A DNA stretch of 64,000 bases from NCBI RefSeq assembly GCF_007995215.1, contig NZ_VCDK01000005.1, positions 558,001-622,000 on the forward strand, in the 5' to 3' direction. This DNA is from Shimia ponticola. Lineage in GTDB: Bacteria; Pseudomonadota; Alphaproteobacteria; Rhodobacterales; Rhodobacteraceae. The translations under genes and the position numbers were made by a program. Positions 50,613 through 60,558 of this stretch are shown here, piece by piece (the stretch's first letter is position 1; the number at the start of each line of letters is the position of its first letter). Under the pieces are notes generated by a model. The model was not told the origin of the DNA, did not search any database, and was given only the letters and a program-made list of their open reading frames with translations.

Positions 50613-51437
50613 ATGAAGACAGTTTCCGAAAATGCCTGCTTTGGTGGGACGCAGGGCGTCTACACACACGCGTCCGAGGTCTGCGATTGTGACATGACCT
50701 TTGGGCTGTTCCTGCCGGAAGAAGCCCGCGCTGGCCCTGTCCCGGTCCTTTGGTACCTGTCTGGCCTGACCTGCACCCACGAAAACGCCATGGTCAAAGC
50801 GGGCGCGCAGGCCTGGGCCGCCGAGGCTGGCATCGCGCTTGTTTTCCCGGATACCTCGCCGCGCGGCGACAGCGTGGCCAATGACGAGGCCTATGATCTG
50901 GGCCAAGGGGCGGGTTTCTACGTCAACGCCACCGAGAATCCATGGGCGCCACATTTTCAGATGTGGGATTACGTAACCACGGAATTGCCAGCAATCATCG
51001 GTGAGATGGGCTGCGATCTCGACCGTCAGGCGATCACAGGTCACTCCATGGGCGGGCACGGTGCGTTGACCATCGCCATGGCCCATCCCGGGCGCTTCAA
51101 ATCCGTGTCTGCCTTTGCTCCGATCTGCAACCCGACGCAAAGCGACTGGGGCCGCAAGCAACTCACCGCTTATCTGGGCGATGACGAGTCCACCTGGGCA
51201 CGCCACGACGCGACCACTCAGATGGCGCAGGTTGGCCTCGATGCTCCGCTGCTGGTCGACACGGGCACCAACGATCAGTTCATCGACCTGCTCAAACCCG
51301 AAACCTTCGCCGCAGCCGTGGCCTTGCGTCGCCAACAAGCTGTTCTGCGCCTGCAGCCGGGCTATGACCACAGTTATTTCTTCGTGTCGACATTCATGCC
51401 CGATCACATCGCGTTCCATGCCGAGGCGCTGGGCTAG
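50613..51437 (+). CDS. fghA: S-formylglutathione hydrolase
   Basis: 274 aa esterase-D-like. Features: FGLFLPEEARAG and PVPVLWYLSGLTCTHENAM, nucleophile Ser in GHSMGGHGALTIA (about residue 147), Asp in LLVDTGTNDQFI and His in GYDHSYFFV. It hydrolyses S-formylglutathione to formate and glutathione in the cytoplasm, completing the route started by the class III ADH at 47336. It is followed after 3 bases by a YaiI-type gene. Confidence 0.95.
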   Translation: MKTVSENACFGGTQGVYTHASEVCDCDMTFGLFLPEEARAGPVPVLWYLSGLTCTHENAMVKAGAQAWAAEAGIALVFPDTSPRGDSVANDEAYDLGQGAGFYVNATENPWAPHFQMWDYVTTELPAIIGEMGCDLDRQAITGHSMGGHGALTIAMAHPGRFKSVSAFAPICNPTQSDWGRKQLTAYLGDDESTWARHDATTQMAQVGLDAPLLVDTGTNDQFIDLLKPETFAAAVALRRQQAVLRLQPGYDHSYFFVSTFMPDHIAFHAEALG

Positions 51438-51440
51438 CCC

Positions 51441-51890
51441 GTGATCTATGTGGATGCCGATGCCTGCCCGGTCAAAGCCGAGGTCGAACGCGTGGCCACG
51501 CGGCACAAGATCAAGGTGGCCATGGTCTCGAATGGCGGCATCCGCCCATCACCCAATCCGCTCATTGAAAGCGTGATCGTCGCCGAAGGCCCTGATGAGG
51601 CAGATAAATGGATCGCAGAGTCCTGCGGTGCCGGGGATGTCGTGGTGACCTCAGACATCCCGCTGGCCGCCCGCGCCGTCGAGGCAGGCGCGCTGGTGCT
51701 CAAACACAACGGCGAACCCCTGACGCAGTCAAATGTCACTCAGGCCCTCGCGACGCGAGACCTGATGCAGGACATTCGCGCAGCGGACCCTTTCCATCAG
51801 GGTCGGGGCAAATCCTTTTCCAAGGCTGACCGCAGCCGCTTTCTTGATACGCTCGAACGTCTGGTCCGTCAGGCCGCCGCCCGTGCCTGA
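51441..51890 (+). CDS. YaiI/YqxD family protein (DUF188)
   Basis: 149 aa from GTG 51441. The conserved start [18 protein letters not shown] and the [15 protein letters not shown] region, with acidic residues DxDxC at the front, define the family, which has a PIN-like nuclease fold. The function is not settled. It sits 3 bases after fghA, probably by read-through. Confidence 0.9.
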   Translation: MIYVDADACPVKAEVERVATRHKIKVAMVSNGGIRPSPNPLIESVIVAEGPDEADKWIAESCGAGDVVVTSDIPLAARAVEAGALVLKHNGEPLTQSNVTQALATRDLMQDIRAADPFHQGRGKSFSKADRSRFLDTLERLVRQAAARA

Positions 51891-52105
51891 CGCTACCCTT
51901 TCTATGTTTTACAAATACTCCGGGGTCCAAGGGGCAGCGCCCCTTGCGCCGCCGTAGGCGGCGCCCCCTCCGGTCACAGGTCCGCAGGACCGAAGAGGGA
52001 GGTGGGCGGGATCGCTTCCAAGAACCCAGCCAAGGTCCGATAGCGACCGCGCCCAGTGTCGCGTTTGCGATGGCGTGAGATCTTGGGCGGGGATACCCAA
52101 GTCAC
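51891..52105. repeat. intergenic region with dispersed hairpin repeats
   Basis: 215 bases holding AAGGGGC-AGC-GCCCCTT (51929-51945) and GCGCCGCC-GTA-GGCGGCGC (51946-51964) after a TACAAATACTCCGG motif. This composite is typical of dispersed non-coding repeats in Rhodobacteraceae. No gene is seen. Confidence 0.65.
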
Positions 52106-53074
52106 ATGCTGTCTTCCCTCATGGCCAATCCTGCCCGTTTCGGGGCGCTCTGCGCGTCCATTGCCGTGTTCACCTTTTCTGTGAACGACGTCATCATCAA
52201 GTTTCTGAGCGGTGACTACGCGCTACACGAAATTGTCCTTTTCCGGGCCTTGTTCGGCATTGCACTGACGGCGGTGCTGATCGCGCCCTTTGCCGGCGGT
52301 TGGCGCATCATTCGCACCCGCCGGGTCGGCATGCACATCCTGCGCGGGATGATGGTCGTTGTTGCCAATATGACTTTCTTTCTTGGCCTTGCCGTTCTGC
52401 CCTTGGCCGAAACCGTGGCCATCTTCTTTGTGTCGCCACTCCTGATCACGGTCTTTTCCGTCATCTTTCTTGGTGACCGTGTTGGCCCGTTCAGGTGGGC
52501 GGCGGTTCTGGTTGGATTGCTCGGGGTCGGCGTTGTGCTGCGTCCCGGGTCAGATGGCTTTCAGATCGCAGCGCTCCTGCCCATAGTCGCAGCGACAGCC
52601 TATGCCGGGTTGCACATGATGACGCGCTACATCGGCAAAACCGAGAGCGCCGCGACGATGACAATCTACATTCAGTTAACCTTCGTCATGGTCTGTGTGG
52701 TGTTTGGCGTTCTGTTCGGCGACGGAAAACTTGCTGATCAGGACAATGCATCCTTGGCCTTCCTCTTTCGTGCGTGGAGTGTGCCTAGCCTGCCTGATCT
52801 TGCTCTGATGGCCGTCATTGGGATTGGTACAGGTCTGGGAGGTTTCTTTATATCGCAGGCCTATCGCGTGGCTGAGCCGTCTGTTGTCGCGCCATTCGAG
52901 TACCTCGCGTTGCCGCTCTCGATCCTCTGGGGGTATCTGGTGTTCGACGAGATCCCTGATGCAACAGCCCTTGCCGGGATCGTGCTGATCCTTGCCTCGG
53001 GGCTGTTCATCATCTGGCGCGAAAACCGCAGCAATGACGAGGTTATGGTTGACGCCCCGCGCGCCCGGCGATGA
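52106..53074 (+). CDS. EamA-type DMT-superfamily permease
   Basis: 322 aa with ten hydrophobic segments in two repeats (FGALCASIAVFTFSVNDVII at the start; FQIAALLPIVAATAYAGLHM near residue 155). ATG 52121 is an alternative start. The likely paralogue at 3417 shares the xFSxxDVIxK motif, and the two are of similar length without the 3417 tail. Substrate unknown. Confidence 0.88.
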   Translation: MLSSLMANPARFGALCASIAVFTFSVNDVIIKFLSGDYALHEIVLFRALFGIALTAVLIAPFAGGWRIIRTRRVGMHILRGMMVVVANMTFFLGLAVLPLAETVAIFFVSPLLITVFSVIFLGDRVGPFRWAAVLVGLLGVGVVLRPGSDGFQIAALLPIVAATAYAGLHMMTRYIGKTESAATMTIYIQLTFVMVCVVFGVLFGDGKLADQDNASLAFLFRAWSVPSLPDLALMAVIGIGTGLGGFFISQAYRVAEPSVVAPFEYLALPLSILWGYLVFDEIPDATALAGIVLILASGLFIIWRENRSNDEVMVDAPRARR

Positions 53075-53126
53075 TCTGGGCACGGAGTATCAGAACCGTG
53101 TCAGACCCTAGAAACAGGACTTCAGC

Positions 53127-53747
53127 ATGACCATTCAAGCCGTCATATTTGACATCGGAAACGTGCTGATCGAGTGGCAGCCCGAACGGTATTACGACCG
53201 CACCATAGGCGAGGACCGCCGCAAGGAAATGTTCGCGCAAGTCGATCTGCACGGGATGAACGAGCTCGTCGATCTGGGGCACAATTTCACCGAGACCATC
53301 TATGCCACGGCTGAAAAATACCCGGAGTGGCGGGCTGAAATCCGTGATTGGCACGACAATTGGATCGAGCTGGGCAGTCCGGCCATTGACCAGTCCGTGC
53401 GTTTGCTTCGTGCGCTTCGGGCAAAAGGCGTGCCGGTCTTCAATCTCACCAACTTTGGTGTGGAGTCCTACGCCTATGCCCAGACCCAGTATGACTTCCT
53501 GAACGAGTTTGACCGCGAATATGTGTCCGGTCGGATGCGGGTCACGAAACCCTCAGAAAGGATATACCAGATGGTCGAAGAGGATTGCGGAATTGCACCC
53601 TCTGCTCTGCTCTTTGCCGATGACAGAACCGACAACATCGACATGGCGCAGGCGCGGGGGTGGAAAACGCATTTGTTCGACGGCCCACAGGGCTGGGCGG
53701 ATCGGTTGGTATCCGAAGGCCTGCTGACGCGCGACGAGGCTGTGTGA
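53127..53747 (+). CDS. HAD-superfamily hydrolase (IA, variant 3 type)
   Basis: 206 aa. Motif I VIFDIGNVLIEWQPERYYD keeps the nucleophile Asp and has Gly in place of the second Asp, a known variant in this subfamily. Motif II VFNLTNFG (Thr), motif III Lys in VTKPSERIY, and motif IV LLFADDRTDNIDMA. It probably is a phosphatase or dehalogenase-like hydrolase; substrate unknown. It overlaps the next gene by TGATG and is likely co-translated with it. Confidence 0.9.
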   Translation: MTIQAVIFDIGNVLIEWQPERYYDRTIGEDRRKEMFAQVDLHGMNELVDLGHNFTETIYATAEKYPEWRAEIRDWHDNWIELGSPAIDQSVRLLRALRAKGVPVFNLTNFGVESYAYAQTQYDFLNEFDREYVSGRMRVTKPSERIYQMVEEDCGIAPSALLFADDRTDNIDMAQARGWKTHLFDGPQGWADRLVSEGLLTRDEAV

Positions 53748-54646
53748 TGCAAACCATCGGATTTGAGGACGGCGAAGCGGGTCTCGACTGGCTGGCCTTG
53801 TGCGACGCGCTTGAGGCGGGCCATCAATTTCCCAAAGGCAGCATCGAGGACAGTTTTCTTTACCGGGGCGACGATACGATCCTGAGCCGCGCGGCATGGA
53901 TTGACGGTCTGGGCGCGCTTGTCAAAACCGCGACCGTCTTTCCTGGCAACCCGGCCCGGGGGCGGCCGATGATCGGCGGGGCCGTGACGCTGTTTGATGA
54001 CCAAACGGGTGTTTTGGCGGCAGTCATCGACTTCACTCTTGTCACGAAATGGAAGACGGCGGGTGACAGCCTGCTTGCCGCTCGGAAGCTGAAGCCTGAG
54101 GCCGATCGTATTCTGATCGTCGGCGCGGGAACGGTCGGGCGCTCTGTCCGCGAAGCCTTCGGCGCGGGCTATCCCGGCGCTGAATTCGCGGTGTGGAACC
54201 GAACGCAAGCGGGCGCGGAGGCGATTGCAGACCGTTATCCCGACACCAAGGCCATCACCGACCTAGCGGACGCGGTCTCAGAGGCCGACATCATCGTGAC
54301 CGGCACGATGAGCACCGAACCGGTGATCAAAGGCGCATGGCTGAGGCCCGGACAGCACCTGAACATGATCGGCGCCTATCGTCCGGATATGCGGGAAGCA
54401 GACGATGAGGCTTTGTTGCGGTCTAAGGTTTTCGTGGACAGCCGCGATACGACGCTGGGCCATATCGGCGAATTGAAGATCCCGTTGGAGCAGGGCGTTA
54501 TCGCGTCCGACGACATCGTTGCCGACTACTATGACATTGCCCGGTTCCAGTCCGATCCTGAGGACATCACTCTCTTCAAGAATGGCGGCGGGGCGCATTT
54601 GGACCTGATGACCGCGCATTTCATCCTGTCCAGATATCGGTCCTGA
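53747..54646 (+). CDS. ornithine cyclodeaminase / mu-crystallin family protein
   Basis: 299 aa from ATG 53747, overlapping the HAD stop (TGATG). NAD(P)-binding Rossmann loop ILIVGAGTVGRSVREAFGAG (about residue 123), substrate-side TLVTKWKTAGDSLLAARKL with the conserved Lys, and DIIVTGTMSTEPVI. Members catalyse ornithine cyclodeamination, N-alkyl amino acid reduction or ketimine reduction; which applies here is unknown. Confidence 0.88.
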   Translation: MQTIGFEDGEAGLDWLALCDALEAGHQFPKGSIEDSFLYRGDDTILSRAAWIDGLGALVKTATVFPGNPARGRPMIGGAVTLFDDQTGVLAAVIDFTLVTKWKTAGDSLLAARKLKPEADRILIVGAGTVGRSVREAFGAGYPGAEFAVWNRTQAGAEAIADRYPDTKAITDLADAVSEADIIVTGTMSTEPVIKGAWLRPGQHLNMIGAYRPDMREADDEALLRSKVFVDSRDTTLGHIGELKIPLEQGVIASDDIVADYYDIARFQSDPEDITLFKNGGGAHLDLMTAHFILSRYRS

Positions 54647-54689
54647 TCGCTGCTTCTGGCGGTCGCTAACAACGCGTTCACGCGACCTG

Positions 54690-55940
54690 TTACGCGGCGA
54701 CTGCTGCAGGCTCCCGCCGCTCTTTGATCGGTAAATGCACAATCGCGCTGAACGCGCCCACGGCGACACCGACCCACCAGACGGCGGTGTAGTCGCCATA
54801 GATGTCGTACATGCGACCGCCCAGCCAGACACCAAGGAACGACCCAAGCTGGTGTGAGAAGAAGACAATGCCGTAGAGCGTTCCCATGTAGCGCAAGCCC
54901 CAGATATGGGCGACAAGGCCAGAGGTCAGCGGCACGGTGGCGAGCCAGAGGCTCCCCATGGCAACCGAGAACAGGATCACCGAGGTTGGTGTGATCGGGA
55001 ACATGATGAACAGAGCGGCGACTACGGTGCGGCCTGTATAGATGCCCGCCAGCAAGTACTTCTTGGAATAACGTTTCCCGGCCCAGCCCGCGAGCAGAGT
55101 GCCAGCAATATTGGCTACGCCGATGAGCGAAATGGCCACCGCGCCGAGGGCCGAGGTCGTCGTGATCCCAATCGAATATAGCGCACCGCCGGGCATGATC
55201 GGGCCACAGAGCTCTGTCACGAACGCGGGGAAGTGGGCCGTGACAAAGGCCAGCTGATAGCCGCAGGAGAAAAAACCGAGGAAGATCAGCGTATAGCTTG
55301 GGTCCCTGAAAGCCTTGCGCAGGACATCACCCATGCTTTCTTCAAGCTCGGATTTGCTGACTGGAGGGGCCTTCATCGCAGGCAGGACCATCAGAGAAGC
55401 GACGATCGCGATGGCGAAGGTCACGAAAACGGTTTGCCACGGCATGATCGACAAAAGCGCCTCGGCAACCGGCGCGCCGACGACCTGACCGGCGCTGCCA
55501 GCCGCAGTCGCGATGGCCAGTGCCATGGAACGGTTTTCATCCGATGCCGCGCGCCCCACAACAGCCAAGATCACGCCAAAACCTGTCCCTGCGATGCCTA
55601 ACCCAATCATCCAGTTGAACCATTGGTGCGCTTCAGGGGTCGTCGAAAAGCTGCTGAGCACCAAACCCAGCGCGTAAACCAGCGCGCCTATGATGATGGC
55701 TTTGCGATCCGTCATCTTTTCGGCGAGCGCGCCAAAGAGCGGTTGCCCGATCCCCCAAGCAAGGTTCTGGATGGCTATGGCGAGCGAGAATTCGGCGCGA
55801 AGCCAGCCGTATTCCTCGGCAATCGGAATCTGAAAGACGCCGAACGAAGCGCGCACGGCAAAGCTGATCAGCATGATGATGCAGCCTGCAACCAGAACAG
55901 GGGTAACCAGCGGGGCGTGACGTGCGGCAGAAGAAGTCAT
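54690..55940 (-). CDS. MFS transporter
   Basis: About 416 aa from ATG 55940 (a TTG at 55976 would add 12 residues). Twelve membrane helices are seen, beginning with TPVLVAGCIIMLISFAVRAS and including the FGALAEKMTDRKAIIIGA loop (DRK motif). It resembles the oxalate/formate antiporter (OFA) and monocarboxylate-type subfamily. The substrate is unknown. Confidence 0.88.
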   Translation of the reverse strand: MTSSAARHAPLVTPVLVAGCIIMLISFAVRASFGVFQIPIAEEYGWLRAEFSLAIAIQNLAWGIGQPLFGALAEKMTDRKAIIIGALVYALGLVLSSFSTTPEAHQWFNWMIGLGIAGTGFGVILAVVGRAASDENRSMALAIATAAGSAGQVVGAPVAEALLSIMPWQTVFVTFAIAIVASLMVLPAMKAPPVSKSELEESMGDVLRKAFRDPSYTLIFLGFFSCGYQLAFVTAHFPAFVTELCGPIMPGGALYSIGITTTSALGAVAISLIGVANIAGTLLAGWAGKRYSKKYLLAGIYTGRTVVAALFIMFPITPTSVILFSVAMGSLWLATVPLTSGLVAHIWGLRYMGTLYGIVFFSHQLGSFLGVWLGGRMYDIYGDYTAVWWVGVAVGAFSAIVHLPIKERREPAAVAA

Positions 55941-56069
55941 GCGCGGGACCGTGGCGGCGAATTCCCGGCGCGTCAATTCAGCAGTTTTGACGGTTCACAT
56001 CAGAAATTGTGACCTCATGCGACATAGGCAGGGTTTGTGTGGCTGGCGCGGGCAGAGTAAGGGGCGGGC

Positions 56070-57134
56070 ATGGCGGTTTTGGAAACCTACGAAGCCCGGG
56101 TGGCCGACGGCACCCTGACGCGCGATCCGGCACAAGAGGCGGTATTGCCTGAACTGGCCCGCATTGCCGAGGCCGTGGCCCAGCCTGTCAAAAAGAGCGG
56201 CTGGTTCAGCAAGAAGAAGCCGGAGCCGATCAAGGGGCTCTACCTTTGGGGCGGGGTTGGGCGCGGCAAGTCCATGCTCATGGACCTTTTTGTCGACAGC
56301 CTGAGCGTTCCGGTTCGCCGGGTGCATTTCCATGCTTTCATGCAGGAAATCCAAGGTGCGCTGCACGAAGTGCGCAAGACAGGCGTGGATGATGCCATCC
56401 TGCCCGTTGCGGACGATGTGGCCGCCAACCTACGGGTCCTTGCATTTGACGAAATGCAGATCACAGACATCGCCGACGCCATGATCGTCGGGCGATTGTT
56501 CGAACGCCTGTTCCACCATGGGGTTGTTGTGGTGACGACATCGAACCGGGTGCCCGATGATCTTTATAAAGACGGGCTGAACCGCAGCCTGTTTCTGCCG
56601 TTCATCGACTTGTTGAAAGAACAGATGGTTGTCCATGAACTGGTGTCACCAACGGATTATCGTCAGGACCGCCTTTCAGGCGAACAGGTCTATTTCACTC
56701 CGAACTCCGCCGAGGCCCGCGCAGCCATTGCTGCGATCTGGGAGGACATGGCCGGTGGATCAACGCCGCTCAGCCTTTTGGTCAAGGGGCGTGAGGTGGT
56801 GTTGCCTGCATTCCGAAACGGGGTGGCGCGGGCGCGATTTCACGACCTGTGTGGGCGACCGCTTGGACCGGCAGACTACCTTGCGCTCGCCGACGCGGTC
56901 CGGGTGCTGATCCTTGAAGATATCCCAGAGCTCGGGCGGTCGAATTTCAATGAAGCGAAGCGGTTTGTGACACTGATCGACGCGCTCTACGAAGCCAAAG
57001 TTCGCTTGATTGCCTCGGCGGCGGCCAAGCCTGAAATGCTTTATATCGAAGGTGAAGGCACCTTTGAATTCGAACGGACCGCGTCGCGGTTGCGCGAGAT
57101 GCAGGCAGCGGATTGGGGCCGGTCCAAGGATTAA
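56070..57134 (+). CDS. zapE: cell division protein ZapE (AFG1-like ATPase)
   Basis: 354 aa, full length. Walker A is GLYLWGGVGRGKSMLM (about residue 57), Walker B LAFDEMQITDIADAMIVGRL, sensor VVTTSNRVPDDLYKDGLNR, and the C-terminal KRFVTLIDALYEAKVRLI. ZapE destabilises FtsZ filaments under stress in E. coli. It is a housekeeping gene at this position. Confidence 0.93.
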   Translation: MAVLETYEARVADGTLTRDPAQEAVLPELARIAEAVAQPVKKSGWFSKKKPEPIKGLYLWGGVGRGKSMLMDLFVDSLSVPVRRVHFHAFMQEIQGALHEVRKTGVDDAILPVADDVAANLRVLAFDEMQITDIADAMIVGRLFERLFHHGVVVVTTSNRVPDDLYKDGLNRSLFLPFIDLLKEQMVVHELVSPTDYRQDRLSGEQVYFTPNSAEARAAIAAIWEDMAGGSTPLSLLVKGREVVLPAFRNGVARARFHDLCGRPLGPADYLALADAVRVLILEDIPELGRSNFNEAKRFVTLIDALYEAKVRLIASAAAKPEMLYIEGEGTFEFERTASRLREMQAADWGRSKD

Positions 57135-57174
57135 GGCTCGACCCGTCTGGTAGTTCGGCCCTGCCAAAATGGAA

Positions 57175-57205
57175 ACGGCGCCGGTTACTGGGGTACCGAC
57201 GCCGT
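57175..57205. terminator. hairpin between zapE and the LysM gene
   Basis: ACGGCG(C)CGGT paired with ACCG(A)CGCCGT around an 8-9-base loop. Read leftward it is followed by TTTCCATTTT, and read rightward by CTCTCTTTTG after a short gap. A bidirectional terminator between convergent genes is likely. Confidence 0.65.
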
Positions 57206-57233
57206 CCACTGCTCTCTTTTGACGGCTGCCTGC

Positions 57234-58109
57234 CTAGAGATTTTGAATTTCGGGAATGCGCAAAAGTTGGCCCACGACAAGTGTGCGGGATTTCAAGATG
57301 CGGCGGTTGGCCTCAAAGATTAGGTCGGCCTTCGATGGGTCATCGTAATAGCGCAGCGCAAGCGTCGTCAGGCTATCGCCTAGCCGCACGGTATGGACTG
57401 CCTGTGTTGGGGCGGCGGCGAGGGCGGCGCGTAACTCTGACGTGTCCAGCGTTTGAGCAAAGGTTTCGAGGGTCTGCGCCGGTTCTTCGGGCGCTTGCGA
57501 AACAACCTCTGTTCGGGTTGGGGCGATTGGCGTGACGGCAGCCGGAGCCGGGGCGGCGCGGCCGGTCGCGGCCGGTGTAACGGTTTCGGTCCCGATTTGC
57601 AGAAGCGAGGGGCGCAGCGTGCCATCAGGTGCGCGTCGCGTCGCGGTCAGCAAGTTCGGGCGTTCTTCTGCAAGACGACCAAAGAGCATCTCGTCACGTT
57701 CGACCTCTTGGCGACCGATGCTGGCTGCCGGACGATCAGACAAGGTGATCGGTGCGGCGCGCGTGACCTCGATCACTGGTGCTGGCGTCACTGGGGTAAT
57801 CTCTGCCACCACCCCAGGCTCTGGAGTTCTGGGCGCAGCGACAGGTGCCATGGCGATGTCAGCCGTCTTGTCTTGCGTGGGCTGAGTGACCTCGGGCAGG
57901 GCCGATGCCTGATCTTGGGGCGCAGGTGCATTCTTAGGCTGAAAAAAGATCAACGCGCCGGTCACGAGGACGAACGCGCCAATGATCAAGAGCGGCCTAA
58001 AAGGGAGGGACTTAACTTCATCGCCTTGGGAGCGAGGCATAATTGGCGTGCCAGCGGGCGATGAGGCGCGCCTTTTTGGCGACATTGCCTTGCCGACCTT
58101 CCGCAGCAT
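57234..58109 (-). CDS. LysM-domain protein with a single membrane anchor
   Basis: 291 aa from ATG 58109 behind AGGGGG. One membrane segment (FRPLLIIGAFVLVTGALIFF, about residues 37-56), then a long Pro/Ala-rich periplasmic linker (EITPVTPAPVIEV and similar) and a C-terminal LysM domain (HTVRLGDSLTTLALRYYDDP, about residues 238-290). LysM binds peptidoglycan, so the protein should link the inner membrane to the cell wall. No catalytic domain is seen. Confidence 0.88.
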   Translation of the reverse strand: MLRKVGKAMSPKRRASSPAGTPIMPRSQGDEVKSLPFRPLLIIGAFVLVTGALIFFQPKNAPAPQDQASALPEVTQPTQDKTADIAMAPVAAPRTPEPGVVAEITPVTPAPVIEVTRAAPITLSDRPAASIGRQEVERDEMLFGRLAEERPNLLTATRRAPDGTLRPSLLQIGTETVTPAATGRAAPAPAAVTPIAPTRTEVVSQAPEEPAQTLETFAQTLDTSELRAALAAAPTQAVHTVRLGDSLTTLALRYYDDPSKADLIFEANRRILKSRTLVVGQLLRIPEIQNL

Positions 58110-58272
58110 CGTTGAACCCCCTGAAACTTGCGCAATATCTGGCGAAGAGCCGCAAATTTAGCGCGAAATAATGCAGATGGCCTACATCTAGAGGGTGGCC
58201 GCGAATCATGTCAACAGCCTGCGAATCGCCCCCATTGAATCGATTCGATTTTTTTCGGGAGTTGCGTCGGGC

Positions 58273-59544
58273 TTAACCGTTCTCGCGCAGCACGTGACCG
58301 GCAAAGTACAGCGATCCGCAAATCAGGATGCGGGCGTCTGGCGATGCTTCGGAAATGCTTTGCAGAGCCGTTCGAATATCAGGTGCCGTGCGTGATGGAA
58401 TGCCGACGCCTTCGGCGGCCTTGGCCGTAGTCTCGGCGGGCAGAGTGGCGGTTTCCCCGGGAATACTGAGCGCCGTCAGACTTGCCGCATGATCAGCGAT
58501 GGGTCGCAGAAAGCCAGAGATATCCTTGGTGTTCAGCATCCCGCAGATCACGTAGGTGTCACGCGGGGGCAGCCCAGCCAAGGTTGCCGCGATGGCGTCG
58601 CCCGCTGCGGGATTGTGGCCGCCGTCAATCCAAAGCTCTGCGTTGGGTGCAAGGTCGGCCAGCTTTCCGCTGCGCATGCGTTGCATACGTGCGGGCCATT
58701 CAGCATTGGTCATCGCTGCTTCGCAGGCGGCTTCACCAAATCGGAGGCTGCGCAAAGCGGACAGAACCGCGCCGGCATTCTGGATTTGGTGCGGCCCCGG
58801 CAGAGCAGGCAGCGGTAGATCCAGCAGCCCGGTTTCATCTTGGAACACGAGACGCCCAGCCTCAGTCGTGACATGCCAATGCTGACCATGGGCCATAAGC
58901 GGCGCACCCACGCGCGCAGCGCGGGCTTCGATCACATCCATGGCAGCGTCTTTCTGGGGGCCGATGATGCCAGCCACACCGCGCTTGAGAATGCCTGCCT
59001 TTTCACCGGCAATATCGCCCAGCGTGTCGCCAAGGAATTGCTGGTGATCCAGATCGACGGGCGTGATGATCGTAAGGTCTGGCGTGTCAATGACGTTGGT
59101 CGCATCCAGCCGTCCGCCAAGCCCGACCTCTAGCAAGGTGTAATCGGCAGGGGTGCGGGCGAATGCCAGAAGCGCCGCGACGGTCGTGATCTCGAAATAG
59201 GTGATCGGCGCGCCGTCATTGGCGGCGTAGCATTCGTCCAAGACCTCGGTCAGGTAGGCTTCGCTGATCAATTCACCCGACAGGCGAATGCGTTCGTGAA
59301 ACCGCACAAGATGGGGCGAGGTATAGGCATGCACGCGCTTTCCCGCGCCTTCCAGTCCGGCGCGGATCATGGCCTGCGTTGATCCTTTACCGTTGGTTCC
59401 CGCGATATGGATCACCGGGGGCAGGTCGTTTTGCGGATTGCCCAGCCGGTCCAATAGTCGCCAGACTCGGTCAAGCGTCAGATCAATGATCTTGGGATGC
59501 AGCGCCATCATGCGCGCAAGAATGGCGTCGGATGTCTGTGTCAT
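58273..59544 (-). CDS. folC: bifunctional folylpolyglutamate synthase / dihydrofolate synthase
   Basis: 423 aa. The P-loop HIAGTNGKGSTQAMIRAGL (about residue 45), the ligase motif GLGGRLDATNVIDTPDLTII (around 140), and ELWIDGGHNPAAGDAIAATL near residue 300. It adds glutamate to dihydropteroate and folates. It follows accD by 14 bases in the usual accD-folC order, so the two are co-transcribed. Confidence 0.95.
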   Translation of the reverse strand: MTQTSDAILARMMALHPKIIDLTLDRVWRLLDRLGNPQNDLPPVIHIAGTNGKGSTQAMIRAGLEGAGKRVHAYTSPHLVRFHERIRLSGELISEAYLTEVLDECYAANDGAPITYFEITTVAALLAFARTPADYTLLEVGLGGRLDATNVIDTPDLTIITPVDLDHQQFLGDTLGDIAGEKAGILKRGVAGIIGPQKDAAMDVIEARAARVGAPLMAHGQHWHVTTEAGRLVFQDETGLLDLPLPALPGPHQIQNAGAVLSALRSLRFGEAACEAAMTNAEWPARMQRMRSGKLADLAPNAELWIDGGHNPAAGDAIAATLAGLPPRDTYVICGMLNTKDISGFLRPIADHAASLTALSIPGETATLPAETTAKAAEGVGIPSRTAPDIRTALQSISEASPDARILICGSLYFAGHVLRENG

Positions 59545-59558
59545 CTGGCGTGTCAGGC

Positions 59559-60503
59559 TTAGGCTTTTTCAGGCTCTGACGGAGGATCGAGGTCAGCCAC
59601 CTCTGCGCCGCTTTCAATCTCGGCAGGCGCAGGCAGGTCCGCGATGACCGGCGGAGGTTGCTGCATCAGCATCCGGGTGATCGTGATCAATTCATCACGC
59701 ATCTCGGTGCGGCTGGTCACACGATCCAGCATACCGTGATCCAGCAGGTACTCAGCCCGCTGGAACCCTTCTGGCAGGGTCTCGCGAATTGTCTGTTCAA
59801 TGACACGCGGACCAGCAAAGCAGATCAGTGCATTCGGCTCTGCGATGTGGACATCACCCAGCATGGCGTAGGACGCGGTGACGCCGCCTGTCGTGGGGTG
59901 GGTCAGGACGACGATGTAAGGCAGGCCTGCTTCCTTGAGCATTTGCACGGCCACCGTTGTGCGCGGCATTTGCATCAGGCTCAGGATGCCTTCTTGCATC
60001 CGCGCACCGCCTGCGGCGGAAAACAGGATTAGAGGGCGTTTCAGTTCCACGGCGCGTTCGGCGGCTGCGATGATCGCGTTGCCGACATACATGCCCATGG
60101 ATCCGGCCATGAAGCTGAAGTCCTGCGCAGCGGCGACGATTGGCGTGCGGCCCATTTCACCTTCGGCGACCAGCATCGCCTCTTGCTCGCCCGTTTGTTT
60201 CTGGGCGGCCTTGAGGCGGTCAGGGTATTTCTTTTGGTCCCGGAATTTCAACGGATCGTCGATGGGCCGAGGCACGGCGACCTCGGTGAAAATGCCACCG
60301 TCGAACAGGGCCGTGAAGCGGTCACGCGGCGTGATCGGCATGTGGTGATTGCAGTTCGTGCAGACGTTCAGATTGTTGCTGAGTTCGCGGTGAAACAACA
60401 TCTGTCCGCAGTTGTCACACTTGGTCCACAGGTTCTCAGGCACTTCTCGGCGCGAGAAGAGCGAGTTGATCTTGGGGCGAACGTAGTTCGAAATCCAGTT
60501 CAT
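59559..60503 (-). CDS. accD: acetyl-CoA carboxylase carboxyltransferase subunit beta
   Basis: 314 aa. An N-terminal four-cysteine zinc finger is seen ([11 protein letters not shown] then VCTNCNHH, about residues 27-52), then the carboxyltransferase core ([51 protein letters not shown]). The C-terminus has an acidic tail. It works with AccA in fatty-acid synthesis. Confidence 0.96.
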   Translation of the reverse strand: MNWISNYVRPKINSLFSRREVPENLWTKCDNCGQMLFHRELSNNLNVCTNCNHHMPITPRDRFTALFDGGIFTEVAVPRPIDDPLKFRDQKKYPDRLKAAQKQTGEQEAMLVAEGEMGRTPIVAAAQDFSFMAGSMGMYVGNAIIAAAERAVELKRPLILFSAAGGARMQEGILSLMQMPRTTVAVQMLKEAGLPYIVVLTHPTTGGVTASYAMLGDVHIAEPNALICFAGPRVIEQTIRETLPEGFQRAEYLLDHGMLDRVTSRTEMRDELITITRMLMQQPPPVIADLPAPAEIESGAEVADLDPPSEPEKA

Positions 60504-60558
60504 GGTGTGACCTTATGCTGACCCGCGATCAGATAAGCGCGAGTTGGGCGAAACGCAA

